64,000 nucleotides of DNA from Trichomonas vaginalis G3 (GCF_026262505.1 NC_067203.1:23107411-23171410), one strand, 5' to 3'. Shown: positions 33,801 to 43,570, numbered from the stretch's first letter. Notes: generated from the letters alone by a model not told the origin. Numbers and translations are program-made.

Positions 33801-34394
33801 CCTGTTGGCTATAAGACATCACGAGTCGGAAAATCAACAACGGAACCGAACAAAACTGTTGTTTACATCAGTGAAGTTCTTGATAACGGCGATGCTCCAT
33901 TATTCAGAGTTACAACAGAAGACGGCTCTGCTAAATTCGAAGGCGCAACACCGACAGCTCCATGGTCAACCATTCTTAAGACCAGTGCCAAGTTAAACAA
34001 CATTCAAGGAAGGGCTTTGGCTGTTTCTGGACCCGAAATGTATCTGTTTTCCAATCAACAAGTCTATAATTTAATGATGCAGTTACCTGATATTGACAAA
34101 TGCGAAGGATTTACACGCGTTGAGATCAAACCAAGGAATTCAGGACGAAGAAAACCGAAGGAAGAGAATCCTTCAGAAGAAAAGAAAGATGAGAAAACAG
34201 ATGAAAAGAAGAAGAAAGAAGAGAAACCAGAAGATAAAAAGAAGAAAGAAACGAAATCTGAAGAAAAGAAACAATCAAGTGATGATGGAAAGAGAAAGAA
34301 ACAGAAGAAACAAAAATCTAGTGATTATTATGAAGAGGAAGAGTCAGAGTCTTCAACAGAAAGCGACTCTAGCGACTCAGACTTTGTAAATTAA
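30870..34394 (+). CDS. SNF2/CHD-derived protein lacking the ATPase P-loop, with FYRN/FYRC domains (1174 aa)
   Basis: The N-terminal half follows the SNF2 helicase fold without catalysis. GPFLLILPPELVKMWFDAIS (about 89) matches the GP.LIV.P...L..W motif, FHLLITTSDIY matches the following strand, IERVCHHPYLIF (about 284) is the lobe-2 LRK.CNHPYLF signature, and VLIVSDYIKMLDIVEDFL matches VLIFSQM..MLDILE. No GKT-type P-loop or DEAH box is present, so it is a pseudo-ATPase. The middle (about 490-760) resembles the CHD6-9 C-terminal region (QFIRCIFNFYWNRWE; VWWTKDHSMAMVKFVANHGF). A Pro/Lys linker leads to FYRN/FYRC-like sequence (about 945-1085), followed by a Lys/Glu tail ending in Ser/Asp/Glu. 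The ATG at 30870 is the first in frame. Probable nuclear chromatin protein; the gene looks intact. Confidence 0.72.
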   Translation: MPNDSSNSRKGKSNFAPKTGYTHKNQQIDFVDEYSFAQTQLDSQDLLKVNTFIACFNAGERISMSSRVSNFSISTFGSFCEILITKKIYGPFLLILPPELVKMWFDAISQSKIITTVLYNAPPEKRNQISNDFYKKDGSYTFHLLITTSDIYREDINKFKSMNFAFSLINRNDDQQQIEVNSHSIIFNQFESFGRYTIETHKMISTINRLTLPSEEKDKIYFVQKQFQLFFPSYDTENLLLESPTIKYVNCPLTQTQRMSIKNLLYQHTNDIKGNNFKILRREIERVCHHPYLIFGNELTYKENIIEASSKIQTLNEIIANHHSHVLIVSDYIKMLDIVEDFLLTTDHAYTRDKFSNGIILMHIRDFSLQEMIEKSETIIFTDVFVDGIKGNKHLIRLTCDDLTESNWEHIKDEQLCKFASIKAFINIDSKSSFTETSQPTELSDSFLSLAEMDNFWEIFLESDLNDENTAEEHQPIKKLSIRQRNQFIRCIFNFYWNRWEYVRKYTGLNLSDDDLRTVADIIIRKIYNLSQHQGNYFAVSDILRNEATDESLIDFDDKIIPYLRSNADNFLNRLQILRFFEIASKAEITTEFQIPDDMKEVWWTKDHSMAMVKFVANHGFSEFDDIDLENTDIYNYISENITTIKDVIDFVVLNTDQASKICETPYVVEYFFVNDEFKSKWNKEDITKVVKFLFNHGIPIDKDGSEDYNAFHEKLKIENKSAEDIQAIVKNMIDNATAKSNIEIFHDHTEDFIEHITTMKELHFIINGRTDEEILFILHRTKKWSQLPKLFNSQIEMKFFKLLFQGGFDALPEISRDPDILAAFGKTKPSALTKFTKVSARIHLIAGSIRLGKEITEDVVNQYIKRSRKGTSDDQNSAQEPNSSPKPKSRSKPKPKPEDKPQEQQKEEEKQNQSDDHSPKPNQQQKSSAPSTPRPIKGKLLSEVTFPFEITATTKVFSLGTVVYDRPAYHTERYIYPVGYKTSRVGKSTTEPNKTVVYISEVLDNGDAPLFRVTTEDGSAKFEGATPTAPWSTILKTSAKLNNIQGRALAVSGPEMYLFSNQQVYNLMMQLPDIDKCEGFTRVEIKPRNSGRRKPKEENPSEEKKDEKTDEKKKKEEKPEDKKKKETKSEEKKQSSDDGKRKKQKKQKSSDYYEEEESESSTESDSSDSDFVN

Positions 34395-34972
34395 CTAATT
34401 TATGATTTTTCTAATATATAAACTCACTATTTTTCACAATATAGTTTTTCTTAATGAATAATCATGGATTTCTAATTAGGTTTATAACAATACTCGTAAT
34501 AGCAATGTTGGCCATTAATTTTCTATTTCAATAATTTTTCCGTGTAAAGATTTAAATTTAATTCAATTTTTGATATTTTGGCGGGTGTAATAAAAAACTA
34601 ATGCTGAAATTAACAATTATTCTTAAAATTGATAAATATAATATTAGATACATATGTTATTAATACATATCAAGTTTTAGAATGATCCGGTTCGAATTAC
34701 CATGTCAAAAATTTTTACGACAAGAGATCAAGATCTTGAACATTGAAGTTATTTGTATTTATGATATAGGTGCTTAAATGTGGGTTAAAAATGCTTCAAA
34801 TTGATGCGGTAAGAAAAATAATTGAGGCATAGCTGGAATCCGCAGCATTCAATCTTTATATTATTATGTATTAGTTCTGAAAGATGTAGGGAACATGATA
34901 TCTAACTTTAAGATGAATAAATAATGATGTTTGCAGTTTTTGCCAGATATGGTTATTATAGGATCACATATT
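34395..34972. other. AT-rich intergenic DNA
   Basis: No gene is seen between the stop of the SNF2-like gene and the left end of transposon copy B. Confidence 0.55.
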
Positions 34973-35830
34973 TGTTATAGACCGAAAATAGATTTTTTCG
35001 GTTTTCTCTTCAAATAATTGAAAGAATGATACTATTATAGGTTTATTATATTATATAGCATATAATCATGCTATAGCCGAAAATTATAAGTTTTGAGAAG
35101 ATTGAATATAACACAAATAAATTTGAATGTAAGTTAAATTGCTTGTTGTTTTTAATAGCTATCTAATGCGAAATCCAATATTGCAAAATTCAAATTGAAT
35201 GATTGAAAGAACAGAAAAAGTCATTCTTTTCAATTTCGAATATGTTTCATTGTATTTATAATTATATGGCAAATAAGATATTTAAACTTGATTTTTGAAG
35301 GAAAATTCACAAAATTGAATAAATTCAAATAATTTTTATTCAAAAAGAAACTAGTTATTTGAGTTTAATACTAATTATCTATTCAAACTACAAAGTTTGT
35401 AATTTAAAATATTTTGTGAGATCAGATTGAATTAATTCAAGGTTCTTTTCAATTAATATTAATGACCATATTACGCATTTTCGAACATTCTAAACCAAAT
35501 ATATAAAAATGGGAGACGAATGTTAAATTTGCTAGACATGGGGGAGTTGTCTCCAAAGTTTTAGCTCTTATCTCTAACAAAAAATTAATTTTTAAAAAAA
35601 AGACCGAATACGTTTCACAGCGAGAAAAAAATAAAAGGCAAGATAGAATTTTCTAGACATATAGAAGTTGTTTACCGAGTTTTAGCTCTTATCTCTAACA
35701 AAAAATTAATTTTTAAAAAAAAGACCGAATACGTTTCACAGCGAGAAAAAAATAAAAGGCAAGATAGAATTTTCTAGACATAAAGAAGTTGTCTACCAAG
35801 TGTCAGCTGTTACTTCTTCTCAATACTGAT
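34973..35830. repeat. Left terminal inverted repeat of rve-type transposon B
   Basis: This end is the reverse complement of about 61575-62357 and also matches 1985-2964 of copy A. It contains the terminal TGTTATAG, a 600-bp AT-rich section and two to three 121-bp units (about 35570-35820) with the CTCGCTGTGAAACGTATTCGG core read on the minus strand. Near identity between the three ends indicates recent activity of this family. Confidence 0.85.
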
Positions 35831-36209
35831 ATAAAATAAAAATCTTTATTATTTATTTAACCTTTATTGTTTCATTAAACTTTATTTATTTTATATTATA
35901 GTTTTATTCTTTTAGCTACTTGTAAAATAATCTAATTTTATATCATCATTTTACCGGATTATTCTTCAGTACATCGATTGTGTATCTAAAATAATATCAT
36001 TATCCTTATTCTGTTTTTTCCAAAATTCTTTTAAATATCATTTTTGGTTAGATTACTTGATACTTTTTACTTTTATTTTTTAATTTCAAAAAAAAATTTG
36101 GTGATTGTTCTATTCTGTTACAATGTGCATTATCATATTCTAATGAATTATTCATTACATACATTTAAAAAAACTTGTTAAAAATGAAATTAAAAAATTA
36201 TGTTTATTA

Positions 36210-38236
36210 TTACGCTGTGAATGTGTCAACAGCGGTCATGCCTGTATCTGTATCCCATATTTGCCACAACCTTTCTGTATCTGCATTTGTGTATTTCGGT
36301 TTCAGCTGATACATTTGATTTGGCGTGTAATTTGTTCCAGTTAATGGATTAATTGGGAGATCTTCATGCGGTGTGTTATTATTGTACTCCCAAATAAAGG
36401 CAGGAATAGCCTGAATGCTTTGGCAGCGCTCCAATGTCGGCCAGAATCTCTCAATCTTCCCATTTTGGTAGGGAGAATGAGAGTCTGTATGCCGCCATTG
36501 GACGCCCCAAAGATCAAGTAGATCTTGAAAGGCGCCCCTATTTTCTGAACCGTTGTCGGTCCAGAAACAATAAGGGGCGCCAAATTCAATGAAGGCGGAA
36601 GCCGCAACGTTCGCTGTCGTCGCTGCCAGCATATCTGGTATTTGTATACACGCTAGGACTTTGCGGCTAAAATCGTCGATTATGCCATAAATATACTGGC
36701 CACGAACACCCCTAAAATAATGAACATCTGCGTGCCAGATAAGATTGGGTGAAAGCGCCCAATATCTTACTGCTGTTTCTGGCCCGGCATGCTCTAATCG
36801 CGTCTTGGTGAAATGATTTTCTTTGAAGTATCTGCGTACTTCTCTATAGGGTTGTTAAAAATATCAAAAATTAGCGTTTTGAAGACACCATGGTGTCTTA
36901 TAATTTTCCCTTCCTTATTGGCGTGTAGAAATAAATGCGCCAATAGATTGAAGAAGAAGAATTGTTTTTCTCTTAATGAACTTTAATCCTTTTGATATAA
37001 GAATATTAAAAACATTAATATAATTTCGATTTCGGAAATTAAATTTCCAAATTTTTTGTCGATTTCGGAAATAACAGGATCCCGCATCCAACACGCAACA
37101 ACAAAACACAAAACACACTTTTTGGTTCTTTCATCGTTTTAATCGTAATTTATGTAATACATGATTTGGATAAATTTTACAAAAATAGAACCTATATTAT
37201 ATTCTTTTCAAAGATTCTTGCAAATCATCAAAAATAATTGTATTTTAAAAAACAATCAAATTATCCTTTCATTATTTTAAACTTAAATTAGTTTTTATGA
37301 TTGACTAAAGCAATCATATTTATTCATCATTAAATAAACAAAAAAATAATATTTGAGAGTTATTTCAAAAAAAAAACGCATTGAATTTATTAATTTGTCT
37401 CAATTTCAGTATTATAAATTTTTATAATTTCAATATTTTGAAATACACTTTTTAATATTTCAATATTGATGATATTTCAATGTATTAAGTGGTCTCAAAT
37501 TGAGCTTCTCAAATAAAGTTCGATAATATTAAATAATAAAATTAAATAATATTTAAAATAATAAATAAAAGTGATTGAGGTCATAGCAAAACGGCTGTTT
37601 CAGTCATTAATTCTTAAAAATAAAAAGGGTAAAAACTAAATAAAATGGGTAAAATTCAATAGTGTCTGTGCTATCGTTCAATTTGAAGGTGTCTTTTGAA
37701 ACCGCAAGACACATTGAATTTTTGAATAGTGTATTATGGTTTGACAGACACCAATAAAAAAATAAAATGATATTTATTTTAAATATATAAGATCCTTATA
37801 TAAAATATAAATATTTTATCGTTTTATTTTCTTGTTTTAGAAATGTTTTTTATTGAAAAATCAATAAAACTAACTCCAAAATAAAATTTTTGATTTAAAG
37901 ACACTATGATGACACCAGGCAAATCTTCCAAGACACCTATCGTCGGGAATCTAACAACCCTACTTCTCTATAAGATACATCAATTTGTTGTAATTTCAAA
38001 CGTTTCCATTGTTTTGTTTGACCACAGGGAAAGGCCCAGTGGTCATGTATCACAGCAAGAGCTTTGATTTGGTCGTAGGGATTGACCCTACGACCTTTCT
38101 TGCCTTTAGGCAATGGGATATTCTGTAAGCTAAATTGATTTTGTAAAAAAGATTTTGAAACATCTAAATATTTGAAATCATTTGATTGAAGGGTTGGGGC
38201 GATGGGAACATGGGTGCAAGCTTCTTCCCATGTCAT
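36210..38236 (-). pseudogene. rve/IS481-like transposase, interrupted by a 1.1-kb insertion
   Basis: DDE recombinase of the rve (RNase H-like) fold. The 5' exon-like part (37961-38236) starts MTWEEACTHVPIAPT and encodes a basic, probably DNA-binding segment (KGKKGRRVNPYDQIKALAVI). The gene is then split at 36849-37960 by a MULE-like element inside codons for YREV. The reading frame resumes without loss at 36836 and runs to 36210. Catalytic residues are visible: Asp in LIWHADVHYF, Asp in CFWTDNGSEN and Glu in PYQNGKIERFW, with about 34 residues between the last two, followed by YNNNTPHEDLPINPLTG. Such order and spacing fit IS481/IS3 and integrase relatives. Apart from the insertion I see no disabling change across about 300 codons. 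Confidence 0.85.
36849..37960. mobile_element. MULE-like non-autonomous element (1112 bp) with 12-bp target duplication
   Basis: The element is bounded by GGGTTGTTA (36849-36857) and its exact complement TAACAACCC (37952-37960), and flanked by a direct repeat TACTTCTCTATA at 36837-36848 and 37961-37972. Subterminal parts share short GTGTCTT/AAGACAC boxes. No long reading frame is present, so it is non-autonomous. A duplication of 9-12 bp and short subterminal repeats fit Mutator-like elements better than other families; the family call is tentative. It lies inside the transposase gene of the surrounding element. Confidence 0.75.
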
Positions 38237-38878
38237 TTTACCTTCTTCAATCTGATTGGAAATACAAATTAGGTAAATTCAATCGACATACCCTTTGTAA
38301 GGATTCATTCTAATGAAGTACGTTAACAATCAAAATATTCTATAAGTGTCTAGTATGGAATTCAAAATAATAAAGAAAATGGTAACGTAAATAAACGTAT
38401 TATGAAATACCCAGATTTGCTTTACTTTTACCACTCCCCATGTAATTTCTGGGGAAAACGATAATTCATTTTTTTTATGGATGAATAGATCGTTTTCCTA
38501 GAAAGGACCTCATATCTCTGGCTAAAAAGAGTGTCAGATCCTAAATAGATTATTGATCTAGTGTACAAATCCAATAAAAAGCCTATTTTTTTGGCTTTTT
38601 TGGTGCTCATTTTTTCGAAGATCTACATGAATATGGGGAAACCATCGGATTTTTTTGGTTAACCCACATCTTCATGTAGTCTGGACTATCTTTCCTCGAA
38701 GGACCTCTTTACGGGTGTAAAAACTCATAAAGTTCTCAAAAGATTCATTCTCGATCTCCATGCTGAAAGAATTTACAATAAAAAAGAGATCTACGCATCA
38801 AACTACAGCCATAAATGAACTGAACCCCTAAAGCTCAGCTCTTAGTTTATCAAAAACGTCGAAATCCTTCTCATTGCA

Positions 38879-39562
38879 AGTTAGTATACATATCTTGTGT
38901 ACGGAGGCACTGCGAGCCTCCTTACCCATGATATGTGAATTTAACACTTTACAAAACCGTTAACGTATATTTTACAACACAAACGACAACACTAACTTAA
39001 CCTTAAATATTTACAAAGCCGCCAACCACTTCACTTCACTACTGTAAAAAATAAACGTTCTCACTTACAAAAGTATTGCAACTCTTCCCATTGCTGTGCT
39101 TCACACAATAGTTCATATTCTTCAGTATCGCTGCTGTCGCTCCAATCGTCAGAGTCAAAGTCACTGTCAAAATGAATGTTAGTAAGTTTTGACAAAGCTA
39201 ATGAAACACGTTTACCGTTTGTATCGTATGCTTGTATAAACTTTCCATTCTTCATTCCTTCATAAACGCTCAAACTAACTTTACCCTTTCTCCCTCGTAT
39301 CTGATAGAATGTATTTTCACGAGGAACGAAGAACAAATTCTTGAACTCATGACCGTTGTAGTTTGTTATCTCAATAGTTTTCGTCATTTATATAAAAATA
39401 AAATAAAAAATAAACTTAAAAATAAACTTAAAAATTAATGATATCACCACCCTCACACGTATGAAAACATAGCACAAAAATAAATTTAGGTGAAGTGGTG
39501 AAATCTCACCTCTTTTTTCACCTCTTTTTTCACCCACTTGAATTCATTGCTTTATAACTCTC
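38879..39562. repeat. Maverick B left terminal inverted repeat
   Basis: This 684-bp end pairs with 60001-60688. It contains a terminal AGTTAGTATACATATC, a GC-containing segment (GGAGGCACTGCGAGCCTCC, itself palindromic), the small TIR gene, an AT-rich leader and AGGTGA iterations (39486-39535). Differences between the two ends are few. Confidence 0.9.
39061..39387 (-). CDS. Maverick TIR-encoded small protein (108 aa)
   Basis: This protein of unknown family has a compact N-terminal half (HEFKNLFFVPRENTFYQIRG, then KVSLSVYEGMKNGKF) that looks like a small beta-barrel, followed by a strongly acidic segment (DSDFDSDDWSDSSDTEEYE). Homologues occur at 955-1239 in Maverick A and at the opposite end of this element. 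Location inside the TIR means a whole element expresses two copies read outward-in from both ends. An acidic tail could suit a DNA mimic, activator or packaging-related role, but this is speculation. Confidence 0.65.
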   Translation of the reverse strand: MTKTIEITNYNGHEFKNLFFVPRENTFYQIRGRKGKVSLSVYEGMKNGKFIQAYDTNGKRVSLALSKLTNIHFDSDFDSDDWSDSSDTEEYELLCEAQQWEELQYFCK

Positions 39563-39790
39563 TTCCTTTCTCCAACTCTTCTAACTTCTTCTTAAGTTCA
39601 GCAATGTTGTCCATGAAGTTTAATCTTTCTCAAAATTCCTTCTTTATCTAATGTTGCTTTATCTTTCTAAACTGAACTCTACCATCCTTCATAGTATTGA
39701 ACGTAAAAACCTTCTGGAACCGCTCCTGATTTAATGTATTCTACCAAAAATTTTTGTTTCATTGCTTCAGTGACTTTGTCGTCATTTTAC
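39555..39790 (-). pseudogene. Degraded counterpart of the 80-aa coiled-coil protein
   Basis: On the minus strand this region matches 538-780 of Maverick A through most of its length, including the GFYV-type segment and the LKKKLEELEK helix. It looks broken (a few breaks). Function unknown. Confidence 0.6.
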
Positions 39791-39832
39791 TCTAAATAAA
39801 ATGTTCAAATAAATAAATAACATTATTTTTTC

Positions 39833-40310
39833 AGTAAGGAAACGCAGGAGTTTTACGATTTATTTGAGGAGTAGGTTCTGGTTTAAATGTTGGAGTCGGT
39901 TTTGGAGTTGACTTTTGAACAGGAGTTTTGTACTTTCATAGGTTCAGGAGTCATTGAAGGTGTTGTTTGTGAAGGCGTTGGTTTTGACGTTGGTTTTGGC
40001 GATGGTGTCGGAGTTTGTTCAAATTCAGCTACTTCAGTATTATTTATAACATTTGCTTTATTTCTTTTCAACATCATAATGCTCCTGCTGTAGCTAGCAA
40101 ACCTAGTGGGAGACCATATTTTATATAAGGACTTGACCAAATGCTATTTTTGACAGGAGCTGGTGGAACACCTAACTTGGTGAGACTGCTCTTTGCCATT
40201 GTGCAGCTCGTAAGAAATATTCAATAGGTGCTCCATAAATCGTTTGGTAAAGTTTGTTTCATAGATGGTGAAGGTTCACGAGAGCTTGATGAAGAACTCA
40301 TTTATAAGCT
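39833..40310 (-). pseudogene. Proline/threonine-rich small protein region
   Basis: Counterpart of 32-489 in Maverick A: a Ser-rich start, one short hydrophobic stretch, and a tail of TPSPKPTSKPTPSQTTPSMT type. It probably encoded a small membrane- or virion-associated protein. Broken about two times. No family is recognised. Confidence 0.6.
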
Positions 40311-40329
40311 TTAAAAATAAACGTTCATC

Positions 40330-41879
40330 CTTTATTCACTGTCGTCCGTAGCTAAGTTATAGTCATCTAATCTTATTATTGGATTCCATTAGCACGCACC
40401 TGAATGCAAAGCAACAATCCCTCATAAATCCAATAAGTGGCTTTGGTACGTTTTCAGTTGCTAGTTCAATAGGTCTTTAACAGACAATTTGTATGTTATT
40501 GGAGCAGTAGATGTTTTGACCTTGCTGGAAGCAAAAATCCACTTCTTTTGGAAAACCAATAAGAAATGTGTGTTGTCATAGCTATCCATTTATGTTCCAC
40601 ACTACATCATCCACCATGACCTCATACATCTTCATTAAATCCAATCATATCATTGTTTGTATTGCAGGCGTTCGCAACCATTTCATAAAATACAGTCCAT
40701 ATGATTTTTCAGGTTCTGCAGGCATATTTCCATAAGCTCCCATGGAAAGCTGAAGATATTTAAACTTAGGTTTTCAAATTAACATAATAGTTTGTCTTTC
40801 TTTCTAAATAGTGCCCAAATACTTTTAACATTAATAGGCGTATAAGGCTGTAATGTTGCACTTGAACTATTGTATCTTTGAGAATGAACCGTCCATAGGA
40901 TCCAATCCATAACTTTAACAGGAAAACATAAAGCCTCGTTTGTATAATGTTCTACAAGTTTGTATAAATGTTAGGGTCTAAAGAGAATGACTTTGGATGA
41001 ATGAAACATTCATTAAAACATCTTTGTTCGAAATAGTTGCTGGTTTACAGTTGTAATAGTAACTGTTCCACTAGCTTCTACTGCCTTCGTTATCATAGTG
41101 AATGGTCATTCCATGGAACAAATTTATTTGTCGGTGGATTTGAATCTGAAGCAAATGCAACTTTAAGAGTTGGATTGAAAGCAATGATATCATTTACAGA
41201 TATAGATGTGCATTGTAAGGCGTCGCTACTGAACTTTACTTTAAGCTGAATGTTTCTGCAAAAGCTGGAATAAATCGAATAGCTTCTAATGGAAGGAATC
41301 TTCTAACAGGAATTCTTAACGAAGCTTAAAATCAAATGATTTTCCTGCTGTATTGGACCACTAACAATTTGTCCTGTTCTGCATGTTCCCGAATGACTCC
41401 ATACATCTTCATGTCGAGTCTTTGAGAAAACATCTACTTTCTTTATTTGTTCGGTAGTTTGTGAGTTTGAAGTTATATATGCTTCTTCTCTTGCGTTGCT
41501 TGAGAATATACGATACGACCATTTGCAAGGATTTTATATCCAGCAACTGCATAGAAAGCGTCATCGAAACCAATCCAAAATCCTGGTGGGTTTGTTTTAT
41601 TGGAACCTGAACAATTTCTTTATCTACAATAAATTGACCTTCCATTTTATACGTAATGAATGTATTGTAAAGGTCCAACATATTTTCACCAGGAGGCGAG
41701 AGATTGAATGTTACCCATGTGTTATCTTTAGCAGTTCCAGGTTGTGATGGAATCTTTGCGTCAGAATATTTTCTATTAGTGTCACCAATTTGAACTGCAT
41801 TGTCTATGATATCGAAATATGAGCGAATCTGATGAATATGCTCTGCTGGAGTAAATTCGTTTAACTGTTCGTTCTGCAT
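40330..41879 (-). pseudogene. Maverick major-capsid-like protein region
   Basis: About 515 codons in length. The first part reads as a viral-type jelly-roll entry: SYFDIIDNAVQIGDTN, TWVTFNLSPPGENMLDLYNT and FITYKMEGQFIVDKE. Further on is WIGFDDAFYAVAGYKILANG, which resembles the conserved N-terminal region of double-jelly-roll major capsid proteins of Polintons. Position, next to small structural genes, and length also fit. The region is heavily broken (about seven or more breaks). The capsid call rests on pattern and size, not on a database match. Confidence 0.55.
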
Positions 41880-41906
41880 GTATTTACTTCAGATAAAAAT
41901 ATCTAT

Positions 41907-42341
41907 TTACTTCATTATTCTCACTCTTCTTCTTGGTATTCGTGGTGGAAGTTGTTTCTTGACATTTTCAATGAACTGTACATTCTCTTTTGTCTCAACT
42001 TCTTTCACTGGCGGGTCAGGGTTCTTTGACTCGGTTTGTTTTTCAATGAAATTCACGAACTTTGCAATAAGCTCTTGGTTCGTTATTGAAAGTACATCTG
42101 GCTTCTTTTCTTCTTGTTCTTTTGGTGGCTCAGTTTGAACAGAAGGTTTTATATGGGCTTCGTGGACTTCACCCTTGTCATGCACCTTAATGTTGTCGCT
42201 CTCTGTATTCGCTAATGGAACCTTTCTTTTTCTTACGTATATTTTACCATCTTTACTCTGACTTACGTAATAGAAAGGATGTTGTATTCCTCTTGCGTCA
42301 TTTAATATAATAGACTCTCGTTCTGATTTTGACAAGCTCAT
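41907..42341 (-). CDS. Maverick protein with KDGKIYVRKRKVP motif (144 aa)
   Basis: The N-terminus contains PFYYVSQSKDGKIYVRKRKVPL, related to the small protein at 538-780. The middle is Pro/Glu/Lys-rich and the end is very basic (PPRIPRRRVRIMK), which suggests nucleic-acid contact or packaging. It lies back-to-back with 42387-42659 (45-bp shared upstream spacer). It looks intact; function unknown. Confidence 0.6.
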   Translation of the reverse strand: MSLSKSERESIILNDARGIQHPFYYVSQSKDGKIYVRKRKVPLANTESDNIKVHDKGEVHEAHIKPSVQTEPPKEQEEKKPDVLSITNQELIAKFVNFIEKQTESKNPDPPVKEVETKENVQFIENVKKQLPPRIPRRRVRIMK

Positions 42342-42386
42342 TTTACATCGGTTAAAGTTTTAATTTAGTTTTTTATCTACAGTCAA

Positions 42387-42659
42387 ATGACTCAGACAAG
42401 CCCTACGGACAAGACCCAAGGTGTCATAGATGTTGAAGCATTGAAGAAAGAAATTCGTGAGCAAATTTTATCCGAACTGAAGGAACAAAAACAAGAACAA
42501 AAGCCAGAGAGACCAAAGAGAAAACTTAGTGAAAAACAACTAGCTGCATTAGCTGCTGGAAGACAGAAGAACCCACGTTTGCTGGCGAAAAAAGCTAGAG
42601 AAGAAGCAAAAGCAAAGGAAGAACAAAAAGCAAAGGAAGCTGAAGCAAAGAAAGAGTAA
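42387..42659 (+). CDS. Maverick small basic coiled-coil protein (90 aa)
   Basis: A short N-terminal part is followed by a charged helix (VDVEALKKEIREQILSELKE type), a RPKRKLSEKQLAALAAGRQK segment and a Lys/Glu/Ala-rich helical tail. The SEKQLAALAAGR motif recurs in small proteins of large DNA viruses and related elements. It is probably a virion or DNA-binding accessory protein. It precedes the penton-like gene by 24 bp and is likely co-expressed with it. Confidence 0.6.
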   Translation: MTQTSPTDKTQGVIDVEALKKEIREQILSELKEQKQEQKPERPKRKLSEKQLAALAAGRQKNPRLLAKKAREEAKAKEEQKAKEAEAKKE

Positions 42660-42683
42660 ATGGTTTATTTTTATCCAAACTAA

Positions 42684-43541
42684 ATGTATAGACAAATACC
42701 TTTATCTGTTGCGTTCAGTAGTGAAAACCCTGACGTCAAAATAAAGGGGAACAGAGTAACGTTTAAGTTTCCAACAGACTGGATTGTGAACATAAATGAA
42801 GAGAAGTACATTGGCATAACATCTATGTATATAACACGTGCTTTCAGAAAGGTTGACTTTATACTTCAAGTCGAGATAGAAAATGACGAACAGTCTTTAA
42901 GCGCCCAAAACATTCACATATACAAATACTTTAAAGACGATACAACATTGTTGCAATGTATGATTTCATTTAATGAGATGTTCGAGAAAAAGTTCAACAT
43001 TGAAGTACAAACTTTACAGCCTTTACGTGAGTTTCTTGCACAACTGAAGGAAGAAGGTAGTCAGCCACAACTTATAGACTTTCATTATGAATTTAATGAA
43101 AATGAAGATGGAACACATGACTGTCAATTCATTGTATTCTCACCATTCAATGAAGTCGCTAAAAAGAAAGAAAATCCATTACGTATAAGGTTTCAAATCT
43201 CTGAACCCAATGATGATTTTAAGAATGTTTTCAATTATGATGCAATGCTTCCGAGGAAAAATGAATTTTCAAAGATTGTAACACCTGGCATTTGGGATAG
43301 AAAGCAAGCAATACTTTACTCTAATATAGCCAAAGGCGTTGAAAATGAGTTCATTGGTCATACAAGAACTTCACCACTTCCTAACCCTAAATACTATAAA
43401 TTAACTGGCTTCAATCGTGAGTTTTGGATAGACATGTTCTCCACTCATGACCATAAATGTCCAGTGTTCTTGCCTCCAGATGGGAAGGACTGTCTCTACA
43501 TTGAAGCACAACTCTTAAACTCTACCATCGCAGTATTGTAA
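42684..43541 (+). CDS. Maverick penton-like minor capsid protein, paralogue 1 (285 aa)
   Basis: It is a beta-rich protein of the size of Polinton penton (minor capsid) proteins. Its N-terminal VTFKFPTDWIVNINEEKYIG and its C-terminal P.YYKLTGFNREFWIDMFSTHD...FLPPDGKDCLYIEAQLL are clearly related to the protein at 58386-59267, which ends P.HYSITNFVSKFNIRLVE...VLPKDGKDGLIIEMILI. Two divergent paralogues in one element is notable. It looks intact. The penton label is inferred from length, beta content and context. Confidence 0.6.
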   Translation: MYRQIPLSVAFSSENPDVKIKGNRVTFKFPTDWIVNINEEKYIGITSMYITRAFRKVDFILQVEIENDEQSLSAQNIHIYKYFKDDTTLLQCMISFNEMFEKKFNIEVQTLQPLREFLAQLKEEGSQPQLIDFHYEFNENEDGTHDCQFIVFSPFNEVAKKKENPLRIRFQISEPNDDFKNVFNYDAMLPRKNEFSKIVTPGIWDRKQAILYSNIAKGVENEFIGHTRTSPLPNPKYYKLTGFNREFWIDMFSTHDHKCPVFLPPDGKDCLYIEAQLLNSTIAVL

Positions 43542-43570
43542 AATCTACGCTAGCTTTATTTTTATCACGA

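Noticed and set aside
36915-37118. 67-codon frame inside the MULE-like element
   Set aside because: No transposase signature; composition is as expected for noncoding DNA.
34973-38236. LTR retrotransposon as source of the rve integrase
   Set aside because: Ends are inverted rather than direct repeats, and no reverse transcriptase, gag or protease is present.
38238-38300. Possible intron (GTATGT ... CAG) upstream of the rve-type transposase
   Set aside because: The 5' site fits, but the trichomonad 3' consensus ACTAACACACAG is absent, and no upstream coding exon is convincing.
38428-38610. 60-codon frame in the mariner-like element as a transposase piece
   Set aside because: It contains no DD34D motif or known HTH pattern; kept only as scattered coding-like sequence.
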